Assembly: GCF_017426705.2 (NCBI RefSeq)
Contig: NZ_CP147251.1
Span: 602,501 to 666,500 of the forward strand
Length of the DNA stretch: 64,000 bases
Direction: 5' to 3'
From: Enterococcus sp. DIV2402
GTDB taxonomy: Bacteria; Bacillota; Bacilli; Lactobacillales; Enterococcaceae
Below the pieces are notes generated by a model. It made no database searches. It saw only the letters and a program-made list of their open reading frames with translations, and was not told the origin of the DNA. This document shows positions 36,505 to 46,223 of the stretch, piece by piece. The translations under genes were made by a program, and so were the position numbers. Every line of letters starts with the position of its first letter. Within the stretch, counting starts at the first letter, position 1.

Positions 36505-37128
36505 ATGAAAAAATGGGTATTTTTTGATGTTGGTTTTACATTAATTGATGAAACACGTTGTTATGTGGAACACGTCACACAATGCACCCAACAATTAGCA
36601 TTGATGGGCATTCACGTTACTCCTGAAGAATATTACGGTCAAATGATTCAAGCGTCCAAATTAGGAAAGAAACCAATTAAAACGGTTTGGGAACGTTATA
36701 CTGAATTAGCCAAACCTGAGTGGTCGTATACCGGCGAAAGGCGCTATCCAGACACGATTCCTACTTTAGAACAATTAGCCTCTCGCTATCATTTGGGAAT
36801 TATTGCTAATCAAGGAACAGGGTTGGTTGAGCGATTAGTTGCCCATGACATTGCGCATTATTTTGATTTGATTATTTCATCAGCTGAAATTGGCATGAAA
36901 AAACCTTCCCCTGATATTTTTACCTATGCTCTTCAGCAAGCGCACGTTTCTGCTCAGGAATGCCTATACATCGGCGATCGTTGTGACAATGATATTATTC
37001 CAGCCAAAAAATTAGGGTTTACCACGATTCGCGTGCGCCAAGGTCTGGGACAGTATCAACCAGAAAACGAGCTATTTCACTCCGATTATACAGTTAGTCA
37101 ATTATCTGAATTACTTGAAATTTTATAA
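36505..37128 (+). CDS. HAD-superfamily hydrolase
   Basis: A 207-residue HAD phosphatase-like protein. Motif I is FFDVGFTLID (residues 5-14), which has Asp followed by Val-Gly, where the second Asp of DxD is normally found. Motif II is in GIIANQGT, motif III is the Lys in GMKKPSPDIF, and motif IV is YIGDRCDNDIIPA. The missing second Asp suggests altered chemistry or a non-phosphatase role. ATG 36505 follows AAAGGTGG. The small gene at 37147 lies 18 bases downstream and is probably co-transcribed. Confidence 0.8.
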   Translation: MKKWVFFDVGFTLIDETRCYVEHVTQCTQQLALMGIHVTPEEYYGQMIQASKLGKKPIKTVWERYTELAKPEWSYTGERRYPDTIPTLEQLASRYHLGIIANQGTGLVERLVAHDIAHYFDLIISSAEIGMKKPSPDIFTYALQQAHVSAQECLYIGDRCDNDIIPAKKLGFTTIRVRQGLGQYQPENELFHSDYTVSQLSELLEIL

Positions 37129-37146
37129 AGGAAAGGATGAAAAAAG

Positions 37147-37485
37147 ATGAGTGTATCGATTTATTATACGTGTAAACGAGCGCAACCGTTAACTGTCACA
37201 GAACAAGCAACGAGTGCCGCGATTATTGAACGATACAATACCAATTTCCAATGGCAAGAGCTTGCCGAATCATTTTGTGTTTATGAAAATCCAACCTCCG
37301 ACACGATATTTGAAGGTGCCACCAAGTTACCTTTCGTTGATGACTATGAATTAATTGAAGCAACCTTGGCGTATTGGCTTGCTTGTTTAACAGAAATTCG
37401 TCAGCAAATTTCCGGAAACTGGCAGGTGCATGTGGATGATATCGATGTCGTTTGGCAAGACCAGCGTTGGCAAATGCCTATATAA
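37147..37485 (+). CDS. Small protein of unknown function (112 aa)
   Basis: I do not recognise this gene. It starts after AAAGGAAAGGATG-type sequence 18 bases behind the HAD gene. The product is soluble and acidic, without signal peptide or membrane helix, and rich in Trp and Gln towards the end (WQVHVDDIDVVWQDQRWQMP). Good ribosome binding and codon use like its neighbours support a real gene. Confidence 0.6.
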   Translation: MSVSIYYTCKRAQPLTVTEQATSAAIIERYNTNFQWQELAESFCVYENPTSDTIFEGATKLPFVDDYELIEATLAYWLACLTEIRQQISGNWQVHVDDIDVVWQDQRWQMPI

Positions 37486-37578
37486 TTCCTGCTAGAGATG
37501 TAGAAGCTTTTCCATAGTGCGACCGATGTTTCATTGCTATTTTTTTCGTACACTTTTGTTATAGAGGAGTGGATGAAA

Positions 37579-37953
37579 ATGAATAAACAAAATTGGACGT
37601 TAATTTTGGGGTTAGGCGCTTTGGCGCTAATTCGCCCATTTTTTAGTATAGTGGGCATTTCTGAACTGTTAGGTAAACCCATGGTAAGCATTGGGGCAAC
37701 CATTTTAATTACGGTTATTTGGGTGTTGGTTGCACAAAAAACCGCTGATCCAATTATTACATTAGGGGCAACGGGTGTGACATATGGGGTGTTAGCTATT
37801 CTTTTAAGTGCCGTGTTATCGCCTATGTTATTAGGGCAGGTACAAGGGCCGATTCTCAGCATCTATTCAATCATTAGTGTACTTATGACTAATTTGATTT
37901 GGGGATTAGTTGCCGGTATCATTGCTAAAATTCTGCAATCAATTCGTCGTTGA
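37579..37953 (+). CDS. Small four-helix membrane protein of unknown function
   Basis: 124 residues with four predicted membrane helices (about 8-24, 34-52, 58-82, 92-118). ATG 37579 is nine bases after AGAGGAG. Earlier in-frame ATGs (37534, 37573) are less well placed. The layout resembles small uncharacterised membrane proteins of Lactobacillales. Convergent with the gene at 37959, only five bases away. Confidence 0.6.
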   Translation: MNKQNWTLILGLGALALIRPFFSIVGISELLGKPMVSIGATILITVIWVLVAQKTADPIITLGATGVTYGVLAILLSAVLSPMLLGQVQGPILSIYSIISVLMTNLIWGLVAGIIAKILQSIRR

Positions 37954-37958
37954 TTGGT

Positions 37959-39017
37959 TTAGATTATAAATGAAAAGGTGATTGTCAGTTTTACCAAGTG
38001 ATGATCAGTTGCTTTGAAATCTGTATTTTGCGTCTTGATTTCTTCAACGTTTACATTATCTGAAACAATAAAGCCATCAATAACATACACTTGCGAAGTT
38101 TCGTAATCGCCTGTATACGCGTTGTTTAATACGCGCACAGTCGGATAGGTATCATCATAGGCAAAACTAAAATGTTCTGGTAAGTCTTTTTTGGCAAAGG
38201 TACCTGCTTGCCAAATGTCTTTACTAACTGTTGGAAACTGGTGACTTCCTTCGAATGTTTGATTGAAATCTCCACCTGCAATGACATAATTCCCTTTTGC
38301 GTATTCTTTTGCTAAGAGCTGTGCAAGTTTTTTACTTTGCGCCATTCTTCCTTCGCCACTATCGTAAGCTTCCGAATGTAAATTGAAGATGACGAGTTCT
38401 TTGTCACTGCCGGCAATTGGGAAACGCGTTTCTAATAACGCTCGTTTTAAGTTAGACAAGCGGATAGGCCATTTAAAAGGTACTGGCAAGGAAATTCGAT
38501 TGGCTTGCGTCATTTGATAATCCGTGAAGGTGGCTAAACCACTCGCAACCCGTCCAATTGGTGGTACAGGAATAGGAACAAAATCAACCAAAAAATTATA
38601 GGCAAAGACGCTAGCTGTATTTAATTTTTCTTGGAAATAATTTTCTTCGTCAATATAATAAGAACGCTTGGATTGACGGTCCACTTCTTGTAACAAATGA
38701 ATATCAGCGTTTGCCTGTTGTAAAGTTTGGGCAATTGCTGCTAGATTAGTTTGCACAAATTTTTTATTGTGTGGTTGGACATTGGTTCCGCCATCCATAA
38801 AAAAATCTTCTGTGGCGCTTAGCCCGCCATAACCAATATTATACGTCGCAATTGAAAGCGATTGTTTTTCATCAATCGTTTCTTTGCCTACTATTGGAAT
38901 CAGGGGTTCGATTGCTGGTGGACGATATTCATTGATTGCAAGATAGCTAATCAAACTAACAATAACAAGTAACAGGCACAAAAGTGGGATAGTACTGTAT
39001 TTAAGTAATTTTTTCAT
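37959..39017 (-). CDS. Endonuclease/exonuclease/phosphatase-family protein, membrane-anchored
   Basis: 352 residues. One N-terminal helix (about 8-28) acts as an uncleaved anchor, so the catalytic domain is outside the cell. The EEP fold shows SIATYNIGYGG (metal site Asn), LLQEVDRQ (catalytic Glu), VIFNLHSEAY, VIAGGDFNQTF (Asp/Asn) and the C-terminal TDHHLVKL (Asp-His). Family members are nucleases, sphingomyelinases or phosphatases, and the exact substrate is unknown. Confidence 0.85.
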   Translation of the reverse strand: MKKLLKYSTIPLLCLLLVIVSLISYLAINEYRPPAIEPLIPIVGKETIDEKQSLSIATYNIGYGGLSATEDFFMDGGTNVQPHNKKFVQTNLAAIAQTLQQANADIHLLQEVDRQSKRSYYIDEENYFQEKLNTASVFAYNFLVDFVPIPVPPIGRVASGLATFTDYQMTQANRISLPVPFKWPIRLSNLKRALLETRFPIAGSDKELVIFNLHSEAYDSGEGRMAQSKKLAQLLAKEYAKGNYVIAGGDFNQTFEGSHQFPTVSKDIWQAGTFAKKDLPEHFSFAYDDTYPTVRVLNNAYTGDYETSQVYVIDGFIVSDNVNVEEIKTQNTDFKATDHHLVKLTITFSFII

Positions 39018-39082
39018 TCGTGGACTCCTTTGTCTTCATTCGTATTGTAAGATTATTTGTGAAAAAAAGGAATCCCTAATGA

Positions 39083-40741
39083 CTAAAAAACTTCTAAACG
39101 ATTCACTGCATTAACCAAAGCTTGAATCGAAGCTTTTACAATATCTTGATGAATACCAGCTCCCCAATACAATTTACCTTGTGAGGCGATGCCAATTTGT
39201 GCACAGGCTTGCGCTTTGGAATTATTGCCTAATGAATGTTGCTCGTAAACTTCAAGCGTATATGTCGCACCCAAAGTCTTTTTAAGCGCTTGATTCACCG
39301 CATCCAAACTTCCAGAACCAGCACTGTGTGTTTCAATGGATTGGTTATCTTTTAAAATAGTTAAAGTAACTTCTTGTGGTGTTCCTTGTGTAAAGCGATA
39401 ATCCGTAATTTCAAAATGTGGATGGAAATCAACATATAGTTGTAAGAAGGCATCATAAATTTCTTGCGCCGTTAATTCGCGATTGGTGTTATCTGAAATC
39501 GCTTTGATGGCATATCCTAATTCTTCATTCATTTTGTAAGGTAATTTAATGCCATAGTTGGTTTCAAGTAAATACCCCACGCCTCCTTTACCAGATTGAC
39601 TATTAATGCGAATGACATCTGTTTGATAATTTCGGCCAATGTCGACGGGATCAATTGGAATATAGGGCACATCCCAAATGTCAATTTGATTTTCTTCACG
39701 ATATTTCATCCCTTTAGAAATCGCATCTTGATGAGAACCAGAAAAAGCGGTAAAAACCATGTCACCAGAATAAGGTTGTTTTTCTGGGACACTAATTCTC
39801 GTTAACATTTCATAACGTTTGCGTATTTCTTCTAGATGGCTAAAGTCTAATTGAGGATCATAGCCTTGAGAATACATGTTCATTGCCAGCGTGATAATAT
39901 CGACGTTTCCAGTTCGTTCGCCAATACCAAAAAGAGTTCCTTCAACACGATCTGCTCCAGCTAATACACTAAATTCAGCATCACTTACGCCACATCCACG
40001 GTCGTTGTGGGGATGAACAGACAAGGTGACTGCCTCACGAAAGTTCAAATGTTTATGAATATATTCAACTTGGCTTGCGAAAATGTGAGGCATCGCATAT
40101 TCTACCGTCGTTGGAATATTAATAATCGCTTTGTGTGCAGGTGTAGGTTGCCAAATATCTAGGACACTATTACAAATGTCTAAAGCATAGTCGACTTCTG
40201 TTCCAGGGAAGCTTTCGGGACTATATTGAAAATAGAAATTCCCTGGTGTTTGTTCGGCCAATTCTTTCACTAAGATGGCACCGTCTAAGGCGATTTGTTT
40301 GATTTCTTCTTTGCTTTTACGGAAAACTTGTCTTCGTTGGGCTTCGGAAGTTGAATTATACAAATGAACAATCGCTCGAGGAACACCTTTAATTGCTTCA
40401 AAAGTCCGACGAATGATATGTTCACGTGCTTGGGTAATCACCATAATTGTGACATCTTCTGGAATCAAGTTGTCTTCAATTAACGTTCGAACAAATTGAA
40501 ATTCTGTTTCTGAAGCTGCCGGAAAAGCAACTTCGATTTCTTTAAAACCAATAGCAACTAACAATTGAAACATGGCTAATTTTTCTTCTAAATTCATAGG
40601 AATGGCTAAGGCTTGATTACCATCACGTAAATCAACGCTACACCAAACTGGGGCGCGCTCGATCGTTTCTTTTTGTACCCAATCATAGGTTAACTGCGGG
40701 GGTAGGTAATATTTTTTCTCGTATTTTGTGTGATTAAACAT
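39083..40741 (-). CDS. leuA: 2-isopropylmalate synthase (long type)
   Basis: The first committed enzyme of leucine synthesis: it condenses 2-ketoisovalerate with acetyl-CoA. 552 residues, matching the long LeuA type that starts with [19 protein letters not shown] (about 31-49). The metal-binding HPHNDRGCG motif is near residue 240. The C-terminal ~130 residues are the LeuA regulatory dimer domain ([17 protein letters not shown]). No leuB, leuC or leuD follows in the window. Expression is controlled by the T-box just upstream. Confidence 0.95.
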   Translation of the reverse strand: MFNHTKYEKKYYLPPQLTYDWVQKETIERAPVWCSVDLRDGNQALAIPMNLEEKLAMFQLLVAIGFKEIEVAFPAASETEFQFVRTLIEDNLIPEDVTIMVITQAREHIIRRTFEAIKGVPRAIVHLYNSTSEAQRRQVFRKSKEEIKQIALDGAILVKELAEQTPGNFYFQYSPESFPGTEVDYALDICNSVLDIWQPTPAHKAIINIPTTVEYAMPHIFASQVEYIHKHLNFREAVTLSVHPHNDRGCGVSDAEFSVLAGADRVEGTLFGIGERTGNVDIITLAMNMYSQGYDPQLDFSHLEEIRKRYEMLTRISVPEKQPYSGDMVFTAFSGSHQDAISKGMKYREENQIDIWDVPYIPIDPVDIGRNYQTDVIRINSQSGKGGVGYLLETNYGIKLPYKMNEELGYAIKAISDNTNRELTAQEIYDAFLQLYVDFHPHFEITDYRFTQGTPQEVTLTILKDNQSIETHSAGSGSLDAVNQALKKTLGATYTLEVYEQHSLGNNSKAQACAQIGIASQGKLYWGAGIHQDIVKASIQALVNAVNRLEVF

Positions 40742-40764
40742 GTAAATTCCTCCTTCAATAGAAA

Positions 40765-41035
40765 ATAAAAAAGCCTTTCATCTCCAGTAAATTACTGGAG
40801 ACGAAAGACTCGCGGTACCACTCCTGTTCATGACTAAAAAAGCCATGCCCTCTATCAATCAATGTCGCATTGATTGATTTTTCCAAATAACGGTCGGCTG
40901 CCGTCCTTAACTAAATAAATGGTCATTAAGGCTACTTCGAGGCGAGTTCCTTATCTTGCGTTCTTGCTTTTCATCAGCCAGCAAGTTTCTGTTAACGGAA
41001 CGATAAGTACTACTCCTCAGCAATGTATTTATTGT
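40765..41035 (-). promoter_or_regulatory. T-box riboswitch (leucine) in the leuA leader
   Basis: Reading the minus strand, the leader has the T-box sequence AGGAGTGGTACCGCG (about 40807-40821), which pairs with uncharged tRNA ends, followed by a terminator stem. That stem is GTCTTTCGTCTCCAGTAA with its partner, then TTTTTT (about 40769-40810). Stem I contains GATAAGGAACTCGCC, which suggests CTC (40944-40946) as the specifier codon for leucine. Uncharged tRNA-Leu would allow read-through into leuA. Confidence 0.88.
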
Positions 41036-41047
41036 CTGAATATTCTT

Positions 41048-41053
41048 ATTATA
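41048..41053 (-). promoter_or_regulatory. -10 element of the leuA T-box transcript
   Basis: TATAAT on the minus strand lies about 15 bases before the T-box stem I. A weak TTACTT lies further upstream with short spacing. Confidence 0.5.
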
Positions 41054-41092
41054 ACAAATTTTAGAAAAAGTAACAGGGGTATGTGAGTTTTT

Positions 41093-42121
41093 TTAATTTT
41101 GAATATAAGCTGAGATTAGTTCAAACGTATTTTCAATCGCATCAACATGTGTCCGTTCCATTCCATGACTGCTTGCAACGCCTGGACCAATTAGTGCAGC
41201 ACGAATATTGGCACCACCACCTAAAGCAGCAGAAGCATCACTTCCATACATCGGGTAAATATCAACTGCGTAATTCAACTCTTTTTCTTTGGCATAAGTT
41301 ACGAGGCGTGTGGTCATTTCATAATCGTAAGGTCCAGAAGAATCTTTGGCACAAATAGAGACATCATATTCTGTACATTCTAAATCAAGACCGATACAGC
41401 CCATATCGACTGCCAGCAATTCAGTGATATCTGCTGGAATCCACGCTGCACCGTGGCCCACTTCTTCATAAGTTGAGAAAATAAATGTGAGATTGGTTGC
41501 AGGAGTAATAGATTCTTGTTTGATTTGCTTTAATAAGCTAACTAAAATGGCGACAGAAGCTTTATCATCTAAGAAACGTGATTTTACAAAACCAGAATCA
41601 GTGACGATGACTTTTGGATCGTACGCCACGATGTCACCGTTTTGAATGCCTAACGCTTGGACTTCTTCTTTATTCGTGACACGTTCGTCTAATTTAACAA
41701 TCAAATTGTCAATATCACGTGCTTTGGTAGACGCATCTGGAAACACATGAATAGAAGGTGTATTGGATAAAATCGTGCCCGTATAAATTTTTTCATCACG
41801 GGTAATAATGTCACAATATTCCCCGTCTAATGTAGGTGTGAGCGGACCACCTAATTTAGTTAAAGCTAAGGTTCCATCGCTATTAATGGAACGCACCATT
41901 AATCCTAAAGTATCTACATGCGCGCTTAAACCACGCGTTTGTGTCGCATCTTTTCCTTGAACCTGTACCATCAAATTCCCTTTTGGTGTTTGAGTTGTTT
42001 CGTAACCGAATGACTCGACTGTTGTTTTGATAAAATCAATGGCATGTCGGGTATAACCAGTGGGACTATTAATTGCTAATAATTCTACTAAAAATGAAAG
42101 TGTTTCTTCTTTATTAAACAT
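41093..42121 (-). CDS. M42-family metallo-aminopeptidase
   Basis: 342 residues of the M42 glutamyl/deblocking aminopeptidase family, cytosolic dimetal enzymes forming tetrahedral or dodecameric particles. Metal ligands and catalytic residues are visible: His-Val-Asp in GLSAHVDTLG (about 70), Asp in FLDDKASVAIL (about 180), the Glu pair in TYEEVGHGAA (about 214) and Asp in GLDLECTEY. The C-terminal His lies in GVASSHGMERTH. ATG 42121 follows AAAGGAAG. It ends 46 bases from the leuA promoter. Confidence 0.88.
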   Translation of the reverse strand: MFNKEETLSFLVELLAINSPTGYTRHAIDFIKTTVESFGYETTQTPKGNLMVQVQGKDATQTRGLSAHVDTLGLMVRSINSDGTLALTKLGGPLTPTLDGEYCDIITRDEKIYTGTILSNTPSIHVFPDASTKARDIDNLIVKLDERVTNKEEVQALGIQNGDIVAYDPKVIVTDSGFVKSRFLDDKASVAILVSLLKQIKQESITPATNLTFIFSTYEEVGHGAAWIPADITELLAVDMGCIGLDLECTEYDVSICAKDSSGPYDYEMTTRLVTYAKEKELNYAVDIYPMYGSDASAALGGGANIRAALIGPGVASSHGMERTHVDAIENTFELISAYIQN

Positions 42122-42296
42122 TCGTGACTTCCTTTCTGTTTGACTCTATCAAACTATAGCATAACTAAAATGAAAACCCAAACAATGCTCACAGGTTCCA
42201 TTTGTCAGAAAAAACGAAGAATTTCATGATGATTTGAGAATACTCTGGCAGCTAGAATTTGTTAGCATAATTGTAAAGAAATGAAAGGAGATTACT

Positions 42297-42809
42297 ATGA
42301 AACGATGGCAAATAATCATATTAAGTAGTTATAGTTTATTGGTTTTGTGGGTCTTATTATTTAAATTCTCATTGTCCCCAGAAGCCATTATAAAATCCGC
42401 TATCAATGGAGAAAACCGCATCATCAATTGGGTGCCTTTTATGGCATCGGGTGGTACGAGAGAAATTTTGTTAAATACGCTTGTATTTGTGCCTTTTGGT
42501 GTGTTAATCAGTATGCGCGAAACACGCTATCAAGGTCAGAAGATATTGCGCTACAGCTTTTTATTTAGTTTAGCAATTGAAATCAGCCAATATCTGTTAG
42601 CGATTGGGGCAACGGATATGACTGATTTACTCACTAATACGTTAGGTGGATATGGTGGGTTTCTTTTGTATGGGTTGTTAGCTAAAATTTTTCCTAAAAA
42701 AATACTAGATCCTCTCTTGCTAAGCATAGGAACCGTTGCGGTGTGTACATTTGTTTTTTTAATGATCATAACGTTCAAAGTGAATCACGTGCAACTTAAC
42801 TATTTCTAG
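42297..42809 (+). CDS. VanZ-like membrane protein
   Basis: 170 residues with four to five helices. Its middle part, INWVPFMASGGTREILLNTLVFVPFGVLIS (about 43-72), is the VanZ-like family core. Such proteins are widespread in Firmicutes, and only the one in vanA clusters is linked to teicoplanin resistance. No van genes are nearby, so no resistance is implied. The 3' end overlaps the convergent reductase gene by 14 bases. Confidence 0.82.
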   Translation: MKRWQIIILSSYSLLVLWVLLFKFSLSPEAIIKSAINGENRIINWVPFMASGGTREILLNTLVFVPFGVLISMRETRYQGQKILRYSFLFSLAIEISQYLLAIGATDMTDLLTNTLGGYGGFLLYGLLAKIFPKKILDPLLLSIGTVAVCTFVFLMIITFKVNHVQLNYF

Positions 42810-43707
42810 CATCAAGTACCGTTTGTTGCGCATCACGAGGCTGCCAGCCGTAATTGATTGCTTTTTGATTGGTATGCGTATAGCTTCTCCCTAACATTGG
42901 GACAAGTGCACGCAAATTTTTAACGAATTTTGCCGCTATTTTCAAACTACTATTTGGTAAAATAATCGGTCGTTGGCCATAAAGGCGACTAATTTGTGCA
43001 AACGTTAAATCACCATTTTTTGCCAGAATCCGTTCTCCGATTGTTTCGGAGTTGTTGAGAGCCAACAAATGCAAAGCTGCTAAATCGCGGACGTCAGTTA
43101 CTTCTAATGAAATTTTTGGCACGAAGCGTGTGTGGTTAATCTGATCAAGCACTTGATTGGAGGAACGATTAGCCGTTAAGGTTGGTCCAAAAATGGCACC
43201 TGGTAAAATGGTGGTCACATGCAGTTTATATTTCTGGGCTAGTTCCCATGCTTTTTGCTCGGCAAATAATTTGGAAAGACGATAGGCGTTTAATTCAGGA
43301 TTTTCAGGATCAGACCAAAAATGTTCATCGATAAATCCTGTTGTCTGAGCAAGGGGTGTGGCCGCAGCTTGACTGGAGGTCATCACAATTCTTTTGACAC
43401 CAGCTATATGTGCCGCTTCGAAGACATGTTCAACACCAGCCACAGCTTCCTTAATTAAGCGAACATCATTTGCATTTTCATGACCTAAGGGACTAGCCAC
43501 ATGTAAAATGGCATCGACACCGGCCATAGCTTCTACCCACCCATCAGAATGAGTTAAATTTGTTACGACATACGTGAGTTCTTTGAAAATAGTTGGTTGC
43601 TTGTTGAAATTTCTAACTGTTCCAACGACATCATGACCTTGGTCGAGTAATTGTTGAATGATATGGGTAGCAACAAATCCGTTGGCACCTGTGACTAATA
43701 GTTTCAT
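42796..43707 (-). CDS. NAD(P)-dependent epimerase/reductase (extended SDR)
   Basis: 303 residues. N-terminal MKLLVTGANGFVATHIIQQLL is the Rossmann TGxxGF motif. YRLSKLFAEQKAW (about 158-170) carries the catalytic Tyr-xxx-Lys as extended SDR proteins of the dihydroflavonol reductase group do. It probably reduces an aldehyde or ketone, natural substrate unknown. ATG 43707 follows GGAGG; a longer frame to 43788 lacks a ribosome binding site. It diverges from a TetR gene that probably regulates it. Confidence 0.85.
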   Translation of the reverse strand: MKLLVTGANGFVATHIIQQLLDQGHDVVGTVRNFNKQPTIFKELTYVVTNLTHSDGWVEAMAGVDAILHVASPLGHENANDVRLIKEAVAGVEHVFEAAHIAGVKRIVMTSSQAAATPLAQTTGFIDEHFWSDPENPELNAYRLSKLFAEQKAWELAQKYKLHVTTILPGAIFGPTLTANRSSNQVLDQINHTRFVPKISLEVTDVRDLAALHLLALNNSETIGERILAKNGDLTFAQISRLYGQRPIILPNSSLKIAAKFVKNLRALVPMLGRSYTHTNQKAINYGWQPRDAQQTVLDARNS

Positions 43708-43812
43708 TTTTTTACCTCCTAGTGTTACACTTGTTATAGATGCTATTGTAGAGAACACAAAACAAAAGAACAAGCAGTGTGACCGCATTTGTGACAGATA
43801 GGAGAAAGTGTT

Positions 43813-44346
43813 ATGGCAGCGACGAACTATGCAAAAAATTTAAAGCAAGATAGTAAAAACTGGATCACGATTGCAACCTTAGAATTATTACAGACCAAAA
43901 AATTATCCGAGATGACGGTTGCTGAAGTAGCGAAAAGATCAGGTGTTAGTCGCATGGCATTTTATCGCCATTTCACTAATTTGCCACAGGTGTTAACCGA
44001 ATATTATGAACCAAAATTTCAAAAGATATTTGATCAGACGATTCATAAAATTAGTGAAGAACAAAAGATGACCGACTTAGGCGATTTTTTTACGGAATTG
44101 ACGCCTGACTTTCAACGTGCGATTGCAGGTGATTACACGATGATTATTTTTCAAATTTTTACCGAACAAATGGCGCGATTTTATGATACCACTACAACTT
44201 GGAGTGATTGGGAAAATCCTAAGCGACTATACTGGATTAAGTTCATGTCAGCGGGAATTTTTGAAGTTTGGTTGACGTGGATTCAAACTGGACAAAAAGA
44301 GAGTTTGGCAGAAATGACACAATTGATTAAAGCATTCCATGAGTAG
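43813..44346 (+). CDS. TetR/AcrR-family regulator
   Basis: 177 residues. The helix-turn-helix lies at about 31-60 (MTVAEVAKRSGVSRMAFYRHFTNLPQVL). The C-terminal part resembles the DhaS/YxeB-like TetR group. It lies head-to-head with the reductase gene, with AGTGTTACACT (43721-43731), a perfect 5-bp inverted repeat, in the gap. The next gene begins 12 bases later and may be co-transcribed. Confidence 0.82.
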   Translation: MAATNYAKNLKQDSKNWITIATLELLQTKKLSEMTVAEVAKRSGVSRMAFYRHFTNLPQVLTEYYEPKFQKIFDQTIHKISEEQKMTDLGDFFTELTPDFQRAIAGDYTMIIFQIFTEQMARFYDTTTTWSDWENPKRLYWIKFMSAGIFEVWLTWIQTGQKESLAEMTQLIKAFHE

Positions 44347-44358
44347 GAGGTGGCGAGT

Positions 44359-45486
44359 ATGTGGGGATTGTATCGACAACTAAAAGAGCAGTCGGAAGTT
44401 CAGAAGATTAGTCAGCAATTGCAAAGTTCTGGATGGGATCAAGCAGCTATTAAGGGCTATCTTCGTAAAACCATCCAGCTTTCGGATAAAGATTTAGCAG
44501 CGAGTATTGCAAATGTTCAAACGTATTATCTGGATACTTTTGCGATTGGCTCACCTATTTATTTAACATTGTATCGTGCTAGTCGCTTGTCAGCTAAAGA
44601 AAAAATTCAGCTCATTTTTAATCAATTAGAAGCAGAAATTGATGAATTCCATTTTATGCATTTATTGTCGAACACGTATCAGTTAGATGAAGAATTAGCA
44701 CCCCATGCAGCTTTTTATGCCTACTTTCGTCGAGATGTATTGCGTGCTTTTCCAACGAAAGAAGGATTAAATAGCGATGAATTAGGAAAAAAAGTCCATT
44801 TGTTTCGTACGTACATTGATCGTCAAAACATCACTTATATCCGAACACATTTTCAAGGGACAACTGATTATGAGAAATTACTTGCTTACGGAAAAACCTT
44901 TCATCTATCGTTCGATTATACGACAGGTGCCCGCTATCATAATCGTTCAATGACATCGTTTGATTATCCAAGAAATATGAAAATACAAGTGCCAAAACGC
45001 AAAACATGTTTGTGGGGACCAAATGATGCGCGAATGTCGGAATTTATTGTGCGAATTAGCACGGGAGAATTTGTCAGCGAATGGGATATCTATCGCAAAT
45101 TAGCAAATGGTCGTTATGATAGTCAGCCCAATCATTACGCTGTACCTGAATTGGGACCTGTCGCAAACACTGAATCATTTAATTATGGCTTTTCCTATGG
45201 TTCGAACTTTGATGTTTTACCTTGGAATCATTCCCATGAATATCTGGATGTCTTATATCCAATTAATCCCGCCATTCGTCGAAAAGCCTTACGTCATTGG
45301 AAAAGTCCAGTGGCATTAAAACAAGCGGGTCCGTATTTAGACATTGTAAAAAAACCACATGATGCCCATGCTTGGCAGCAAATTCCTAAAGTGCAACGTC
45401 CTGAAGTGTATCAGTCATATTGCCACTACTGTCAAAAAAAGAAAATCCAGTCAGGTTTTATGAAATATCATAAGAAAAAAATATAA
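44359..45486 (+). CDS. Protein of unknown function, possibly DUF3114-like (375 aa)
   Basis: I recognise this only vaguely, as resembling DUF3114 proteins of streptococci and enterococci. It is soluble, with no signal peptide. The C-terminal two thirds contains a conserved-looking block, RYHNRSMTSFDYPRN, then KTCLWGPNDARMSEFIVRIS, GEFVSEWDIYRKL and YGFSYGSNFDVLPWNHSHEYLDVLYP, rich in Trp, Tyr and His. The very end has a Cys pair (SYCHYCQKKK), perhaps a metal site. ATG 44359 follows AGGAGG. A terminator follows. Confidence 0.6.
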   Translation: MWGLYRQLKEQSEVQKISQQLQSSGWDQAAIKGYLRKTIQLSDKDLAASIANVQTYYLDTFAIGSPIYLTLYRASRLSAKEKIQLIFNQLEAEIDEFHFMHLLSNTYQLDEELAPHAAFYAYFRRDVLRAFPTKEGLNSDELGKKVHLFRTYIDRQNITYIRTHFQGTTDYEKLLAYGKTFHLSFDYTTGARYHNRSMTSFDYPRNMKIQVPKRKTCLWGPNDARMSEFIVRISTGEFVSEWDIYRKLANGRYDSQPNHYAVPELGPVANTESFNYGFSYGSNFDVLPWNHSHEYLDVLYPINPAIRRKALRHWKSPVALKQAGPYLDIVKKPHDAHAWQQIPKVQRPEVYQSYCHYCQKKKIQSGFMKYHKKKI

Positions 45487-45495
45487 CACACGACA

Positions 45496-45537
45496 AAAAC
45501 ACCCGAACGGTCTGTAAAGAGAGCGTTCGGGTGTTTT
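45496..45537. terminator. Bidirectional terminator
   Basis: AAAACACCCGAACG and CGTTCGGGTGTTTT form a 14-bp perfect stem between convergent genes. Confidence 0.92.
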
Positions 45538-45547
45538 ATAAGCAAGA

Positions 45548-46075
45548 CTAATTTGAAGCTTCAAGTACTTTAATAAACTCACGCATATAGTCTGGTAAAT
45601 CAGGTGGTCTTCTACTTGAAACGATGTGTCCGTCTGTAATTGCAGGAGTATCAACCCAAGTAGCGCCTGCATTTGTCATATCGTCTTTGATACCTGGTGT
45701 ACTTGTGACAGTTTTTCCTTGTAAAATGTTGGCAGAAATTAATACCCAACCAGCATGGCAAATTTGACCAATTGGTTTTTTGTGCTCATCCATATATTGA
45801 ACGAACTGAATTACCTCAGGGAAGCGACGTAATTTATCAGGCGCCCAACCTCCGGGTACCAAAATGGCATCGTAATCTTCTGGGTTCACCTCATCAAAGG
45901 CATAATCAGATTCAGCGGGTACGCCGTATTTACCGATATACGTTTTCTTTGCTTCTTGTCCGACTAAATCAACTTGTGCACCTTCTTCACGTAAACGATG
46001 AACAGGGTACCATAGCTCTAAATCTTCGAAATCGCCATCAATTAAAGCAATAACTTTTTTGTTTTCTAAGCGCAA
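45548..46075 (-). CDS. DJ-1/PfpI-family protein
   Basis: 175 residues of the PfpI/DJ-1 fold. The reactive Cys lies in the nucleophile elbow GQICHAGWVLI (near residue 101), with Glu near residue 18 (DFEDLELWYP) and His following the Cys. ILVPGGWAPDKLR is another typical stretch. Members are proteases, chaperones or deglycases. The start is a TTG, six bases after GGAGGG, giving MRLENKKV. Confidence 0.88.
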   Translation of the reverse strand: MRLENKKVIALIDGDFEDLELWYPVHRLREEGAQVDLVGQEAKKTYIGKYGVPAESDYAFDEVNPEDYDAILVPGGWAPDKLRRFPEVIQFVQYMDEHKKPIGQICHAGWVLISANILQGKTVTSTPGIKDDMTNAGATWVDTPAITDGHIVSSRRPPDLPDYMREFIKVLEASN

Positions 46076-46223
46076 AACTATCCCTCCATTTCTTATTTGT
46101 TATATAGTCAGTGTAACAGAGTCAATCATAAATGACGATTGAAAAGATTAGCTTATTATGATGAATTTTTGGAAAATTCATACTATACTAATAATTATTT
46201 GAGTGAAAAAAAGGAGAATGTGT

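Noticed and set aside
42297..42809. VanZ-like gene as a glycopeptide resistance determinant
   Set aside because: No vanHAX or regulatory genes are near; VanZ-like proteins are common and unrelated to resistance in most genomes.
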